NCBI GenBank assembly: GCA_015662405.1
Contig: DQUE01000160.1
Coordinates: forward strand, 1-9,114
Direction of reading: 5' to 3'
DNA from: Sulfurimonas autotrophica
GTDB taxonomy: Bacteria; Campylobacterota; Campylobacteria; Campylobacterales; Sulfurimonadaceae
Length of the DNA: 9,114 bases
The position numbers were made by a program, and so were the translations under genes. The notes beneath the pieces were generated by a model that was not told the DNA's origin, made no database searches, and was given only the letters and a program-made list of their open reading frames with translations. Shown piece by piece: positions 6,448 to 9,114 of this stretch; the first letter of the stretch is position 1, and each line of letters opens with the position of its first letter.

Positions 6448-6877
6448 AATTTACTTTTGCTGAAGCATCTATGACACTTTTAAAGATTGCAGAATCTTTT
6501 TTTGCAGCCATTACGATGGCATTAAACATAATGGAGTTTTTACTCATTTGTGTTGTCTCTACATCTATGTCCACAGAATTGCCATCATTTCGTGCCATAT
6601 GTCCATCTCTAAAAAAGAGTTTTGGTTTTGCCTGATTTGTCTGCTCATTTGGTGTTAAGTGTTTAGCATCTGTCTGTGCCATTTTGAGCTGATGGGCATT
6701 ATCCTGGTAAAGTGCATTTTTTTTCGCAATCAATGCATCTTCAAAACGAATGTCTCTAGGCTTATAATAAGGTGTATCTGCATTGGCAATATTTGATGCA
6801 ATCATATCTTGACGGGCAGCACGGTAGTCCATGGCCTCCGTTAAAAGTGAATGTGTTTTTGATATTTCAATGCTCAT
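6446..6877 (-). CDS. flgB: Flagellar proximal rod protein FlgB
   Basis: FlgB is the proximal rod subunit nearest the MS ring. The 143 residues show the family N-terminal motif DYRAARQDMIASNIANADTP (17-36) followed by YYKPRDIRF (37-45). The C-terminal rod motif NDGNSVDIDVETTQMSKNSI (97-116) is also intact. ATG follows a strong AAGGAG (6883-6888) at 5-base spacing. It is the first gene of the leftward operon flgB-flgC-fliE-ftsI. A sigma-54 promoter at 6910-6927 would start transcription about 23 bases before the start codon, which fits the RpoN/FlgR control of rod genes known in Helicobacter and Campylobacter. Confidence 0.96.
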   Translation of the reverse strand: MSIEISKTHSLLTEAMDYRAARQDMIASNIANADTPYYKPRDIRFEDALIAKKNALYQDNAHQLKMAQTDAKHLTPNEQTNQAKPKLFFRDGHMARNDGNSVDIDVETTQMSKNSIMFNAIVMAAKKDSAIFKSVIDASAKVN

Positions 6878-6909
6878 AAATACTCCTTCTTTTACATGTA
6901 GAAAAATTT

Positions 6910-6927
6910 AAGCAATTTTTATTCCAA
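6910..6927 (-). promoter_or_regulatory. Sigma-54 (RpoN) promoter of the flgB operon
   Basis: The minus strand reads TTGGAATAAAAATTGCTT. The invariant GG (-24) and GC (-12) are separated by exactly 10 bases, and the flanks match the form seen at Campylobacter flagellar sigma-54 promoters (TTGGAA...TTGCTT). Transcription would start near 6900, leaving about 23 bases that include the AAGGAG of flgB. Rod genes are a known RpoN target in related species. Confidence 0.85.
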
Positions 6928-6930
6928 AAT

Positions 6931-6996
6931 AAGGAGGAGCATTTTGAAACAAGGCTCATAATGGTTAAGCAAGTTTTAACTCGATTCGATTTATAA
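6931..6996 (+). other. Unattached Shine-Dalgarno sequence followed by two tiny overlapping reading frames
   Basis: AAGGAGGAG (6931-6939) is one of the strongest ribosome-binding sequences in the window, yet no gene follows at the normal distance. Six bases past GGAGG, TTG opens a five-codon frame (MKQGS, 6944-6961). Its stop overlaps an ATG (TAATG) opening an 11-codon frame, MVKQVLTRFDL (6961-6996). This could be a leader peptide before the pilin genes, a gene remnant, or chance. A promoter for it is not evident. Confidence 0.2.
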
Positions 6997-6997
6997 T
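6992..6997 (+). promoter_or_regulatory. Candidate -10 for the pilin-like gene pair
   Basis: TATAAT lies 43 bases before the ATG at 7041, with a predicted start near 7004. No convincing -35 is present. The rest of the 163-bp gap (6878-7040) holds the flgB ribosome binding site, its sigma-54 promoter and AT-rich DNA with CGATT repeats at 6982-6991. Confidence 0.4.
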
Positions 6998-7040
6998 TGA
7001 TTCATTGGTGTAGTTTAAATTTTATGTATAAAGATTTTTT

Positions 7041-7415
7041 ATGAAAAGAGCTGGTTTTACAATGATTGAGTTGGTCTTTGTCATTGTTATTTTGGGTATT
7101 TTAGCAACAGTTGCTGTTCCAAGGATTTTGGCTACAAGAGAGGATGCAAAAATTTCAACAGAAGTTGCAAATTTAGCGACTTGTATTCAGGATTTAGGGA
7201 GCAAATATATAGCTGATGGCAACATTACTGATGTTAATGCTTCAAGCAGTGCATGTAAACAAATACGATGTTTTACTCTTACAGCGACTGCAGATGGTAA
7301 CTTAACTATAAAGAATATTAGTGGTGGTGCATATTGTGCACAAGTACATGTATTAGCTGGATCAAAAGATTTAAATGGTACACACTCCTTTGGTGGTTCA
7401 CATATTGTTTACTAA
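7041..7415 (+). CDS. Type IV pilin-like protein (pseudopilin)
   Basis: A 124-residue class III signal peptide protein. MKRAG is the short basic leader; prepilin peptidase would cut after G5, leaving mature Phe1 and the required Glu5 (E10), followed by the hydrophobic helix LVFVIVILGILATVAVPRIL (11-30) with proline at mature position 22. The globular part has four cysteines (48, 72, 77, 99) that could form two disulfides. Proteins like this build short periplasmic fibres in type II secretion, type IV pili or DNA-uptake machines; which one applies cannot be told from this window. No clear Shine-Dalgarno sequence precedes the ATG. It is followed 66 bp later by a second pilin-like gene with a nearly identical leader and helix, so the two probably arose by duplication. 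Confidence 0.85.
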   Translation: MKRAGFTMIELVFVIVILGILATVAVPRILATREDAKISTEVANLATCIQDLGSKYIADGNITDVNASSSACKQIRCFTLTATADGNLTIKNISGGAYCAQVHVLAGSKDLNGTHSFGGSHIVY

Positions 7416-7452
7416 AATTTTTCTTATACTGGTTATATGTTTTCTACTAGAG

Positions 7453-7470
7453 CATACTCATGGGAGTGTG
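7453..7470 (+). repeat. Hairpin between the two pilin-like genes
   Basis: CATACTC and GAGTGTG pair through 7 positions (one G-U) around an ATGG loop. No T-run follows, so it is unlikely to stop transcription. It lies 11 bases before the second pilin-like ATG and could affect mRNA processing or relative expression. Confidence 0.3.
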
Positions 7471-7481
7471 GTGCGTAATAA

Positions 7482-7931
7482 ATGAAAAAAGCATTTACAA
7501 TGATAGAACTGGTCTTTGTTGTAGTTATTTTAGGCATCTTGGCTGGGGTTGCTATTGCAAAATTTTCAGCAACACGAACTGATGCACAGATAGTAAAAGG
7601 GCGTTGCGATATTACTTCCATACGCTCGGCTATTCTTACAGATAGACAGGCGCATATTATTCGGGGAGACTATAGGTACATATCGGGCTTGAGCCAAGAC
7701 AGTACCACTCTTTTTGATGGTAATGGAACGGCAGGAAGGGAATTGTTAATGTATGGAGTAGTTGCTGACACAACAGATGGGCATTGGCGTACGACAGATG
7801 GTAGTGCTCCTTATAGACACTATCTATTTAGAGTAGGTGGTCAAGATTGTAGTTTTACCTATGATAGCAACACAGGAAAATTCACTCTTGATATAAACCA
7901 ACCACAAATCTGTAATAGACTTGTAGATTAA
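7482..7931 (+). CDS. Type IV pilin-like protein (pseudopilin), second copy
   Basis: A 149-residue protein with the class III leader MKKA, a predicted cut before FTMIE (mature Phe1, Glu5 = E9), and the helix LVFVVVILGILAGVAIAKF (10-28). The residue before the cut is Ala, not the usual Gly, and mature position 22 is Ala, not Pro. The globular domain is unlike that of the preceding gene beyond the helix and has cysteines at 42, 123 and 144; C123 and C144 could close a C-terminal loop. A TAA stop lies directly before the ATG, so no longer start is possible, and there is no good Shine-Dalgarno sequence at normal distance. priA starts 7 bp after the stop, so co-transcription is likely. It could serve secretion, pili or DNA uptake. 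Confidence 0.85.
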   Translation: MKKAFTMIELVFVVVILGILAGVAIAKFSATRTDAQIVKGRCDITSIRSAILTDRQAHIIRGDYRYISGLSQDSTTLFDGNGTAGRELLMYGVVADTTDGHWRTTDGSAPYRHYLFRVGGQDCSFTYDSNTGKFTLDINQPQICNRLVD

Positions 7932-7938
7932 TTTTTCA

Positions 7939-9114
7939 TTGAACTACTACAATATAGCACTTATAGGCTCACCACTTAGCGAGTTTACCTATCATGCAGA
8001 ACAAGAGATAGCAATTGGCAGATGTGTAACTGTTCAGGTAAAGAGTAGAGTAGTAGATGGCGTTGTCGTGCAAAAGTGTGAAAAACCAGACTTCTCTACA
8101 AATGCAATTATAGAGTGTAGTGAGCATATTTTTGCTCAAAAACAGATCGCTTTGGCTAAGTTTATTGCATCATACTATATCTGTTCACTTGGTGATGCCT
8201 TTGCTATTATGACGCCATTTCTTGATAATATCACAGCTTTGAAGAGTTCTGTGCAAACTCAAAAATCAAAAATCCAACTCTCTGCAAAACAAAACGAGGC
8301 GTTACTTTTTCTACAGCAGCACAAAGTGGCTCTTTTGTTTGGTGACACCGGTAGCGGAAAGACCGAAATCTATATGAAATATTTTGAAAAAATGGTAGCA
8401 GATGGAAAAACAAGCATATTTTTAATGCCTGAAATCTCTCTTACACCGCAAATGTCTCATCGCCTTAAAGAGCATTTCGGGGAAGATTTTGTGATGTGGC
8501 ACTCAAAGCTTACCCCTTTGGCAAAGAAAAAAGCATTGGCTAAAATATATGCAGGAGAGGCTAAAATTATAGCTGGTGCAAGGTCGGCTCTCTTTTTACC
8601 TATAAAAAATTTAGGAGTTATCGTTGTTGATGAAGAGCATGATGAGAGCTACAAGTCATCTTCTCGCCCACGCTATAATGCTAGAGATTTGGCTATCTAC
8701 ATGGGAAAACTCTATGGCGTGCATGTTGTGCTTGGGAGTGCAACACCATCACTTAACTCCTATGTAAAGTTTCCTCACTATAGACTCAAAGGGGGGCATT
8801 TTAGCTCTGAGAAGAGTTTTATTTATGAAAAAAGTGCAGAGAACCTCTCTCCTTTAATTGTTGAAAATTTGCAAAGCGTTTTAGCAAAAAAAGAGCAGGC
8901 AATAGTTTTTCTGCCAACACGCGCTAATTTTAAATACCTGTTGTGTCAAGATTGCGGACATACCTTTACATGTGCGTTTTGTAGTGTAGGCATGAGCTTG
9001 CATCACCATGTGCGAGCGATGAAGTGTCACTACTGTAATTTTACACAGGCAATTCCTCAAGTATGTCCAGAGTGTCATAGTACACATTTAACAAGTTCAC
9101 GACTTGGAACGGCA
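7939..9114 (+). CDS. priA: Primosomal protein N' (replication restart helicase PriA), 3' end cut off by the window
   Basis: PriA recognises stalled forks and D-loops, unwinds DNA 3'-to-5' and reloads the replicative helicase. An open frame of 392 codons runs to the window end; the full protein should be clearly longer. The N-terminal DNA-binding domain covers about 1-100. Helicase motifs are Walker A GDTGSGKTE (135-143), Walker B DEEH (231-234) and GSATPS (266-271). The eight zinc-binding cysteines are C336, C339, C345, C348, C363, C366, C376 and C379. The probable start is TTG at 7939 (MNYYNIALIGSPL), the usual place for the family; an in-frame TAG at 7924-7926 limits any extension, leaving only ATT at 7927 as an alternative. 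No Shine-Dalgarno sequence is visible, so translation may be coupled to the pilin-like gene 7 bp upstream. Confidence 0.95.
   Translation, partial: MNYYNIALIGSPLSEFTYHAEQEIAIGRCVTVQVKSRVVDGVVVQKCEKPDFSTNAIIECSEHIFAQKQIALAKFIASYYICSLGDAFAIMTPFLDNITALKSSVQTQKSKIQLSAKQNEALLFLQQHKVALLFGDTGSGKTEIYMKYFEKMVADGKTSIFLMPEISLTPQMSHRLKEHFGEDFVMWHSKLTPLAKKKALAKIYAGEAKIIAGARSALFLPIKNLGVIVVDEEHDESYKSSSRPRYNARDLAIYMGKLYGVHVVLGSATPSLNSYVKFPHYRLKGGHFSSEKSFIYEKSAENLSPLIVENLQSVLAKKEQAIVFLPTRANFKYLLCQDCGHTFTCAFCSVGMSLHHHVRAMKCHYCNFTQAIPQVCPECHSTHLTSSRLGTA

Noticed and set aside
6965..6992. Sigma-28 promoter (TTAAG ... CGATTT) before the pilin-like genes
   Set aside because: The parts resemble the Campylobacter sigma-28 form, but the spacing is about two bases off and the upstream box is incomplete. 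The TATAAT at 6992 is a simpler explanation.
1..9114. RNA genes, CRISPR arrays, insertion sequences, phage or defence genes
   Set aside because: No tRNA-like or rRNA sequence, no spaced repeats, no transposase and no terminal inverted repeats were seen. Every gene with a known family is a housekeeping or envelope gene.

Overview
The window looks like chromosomal core DNA from a member of the Campylobacterota, probably a Sulfurimonas-like marine or chemolithotrophic relative. The reasons are the AT-rich coding, the Lys/Ile/Asn-rich proteins, the gene order flgB-flgC-fliE-ftsI (as I recall it from Helicobacter and Campylobacter), and a sigma-54 promoter before flgB of the form TTGGAA-N6-TTGCTT. 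This assignment rests on gene order and protein character, not on a database search.

Left part (1-3041): a short leader region with a hairpin and an extended -10 promoter precedes a gene for a 222-residue exported, Lys/Glu-rich protein of unknown function. It meets head-on with bpt, an N-end-rule aminoacyl-tRNA-protein transferase. A small two-helix membrane protein gene diverges from bpt and meets prfB (release factor 2) tail to tail. prfB diverges from panC across a 69-bp gap that holds a 16-bp perfect palindrome.

Middle part (3042-6877): panC (pantothenate synthesis) meets ftsI tail to tail. ftsI is the last gene of the leftward operon flgB-flgC-fliE-ftsI, which makes the proximal flagellar rod, the rod/MS-ring adaptor and the septal peptidoglycan transpeptidase. 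A sigma-54 promoter with exact GG-N10-GC spacing lies before flgB. A TATAAT overlapping the fliE stop codon could give ftsI its own housekeeping promoter.

Right part (6878-9114): two type IV pilin-like genes and then priA (primosomal helicase, cut off by the window end) run rightward with short gaps and probably form one transcript. priA appears to start at TTG.

All three convergent gene pairs overlap at their stop codons (14, 4 and 24 bp), so there is no room for ordinary terminators between them. No RNA gene, insertion sequence, prophage, CRISPR array or defence system was seen. No stretch of 300 bases or more lacks a gene; the longest gap is 6878-7040. I do not see a novel multi-gene system. 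The points worth checking are regulatory: shared or mutually exclusive promoters, the joining of flagellar and division genes, and two uncharacterised small envelope proteins.
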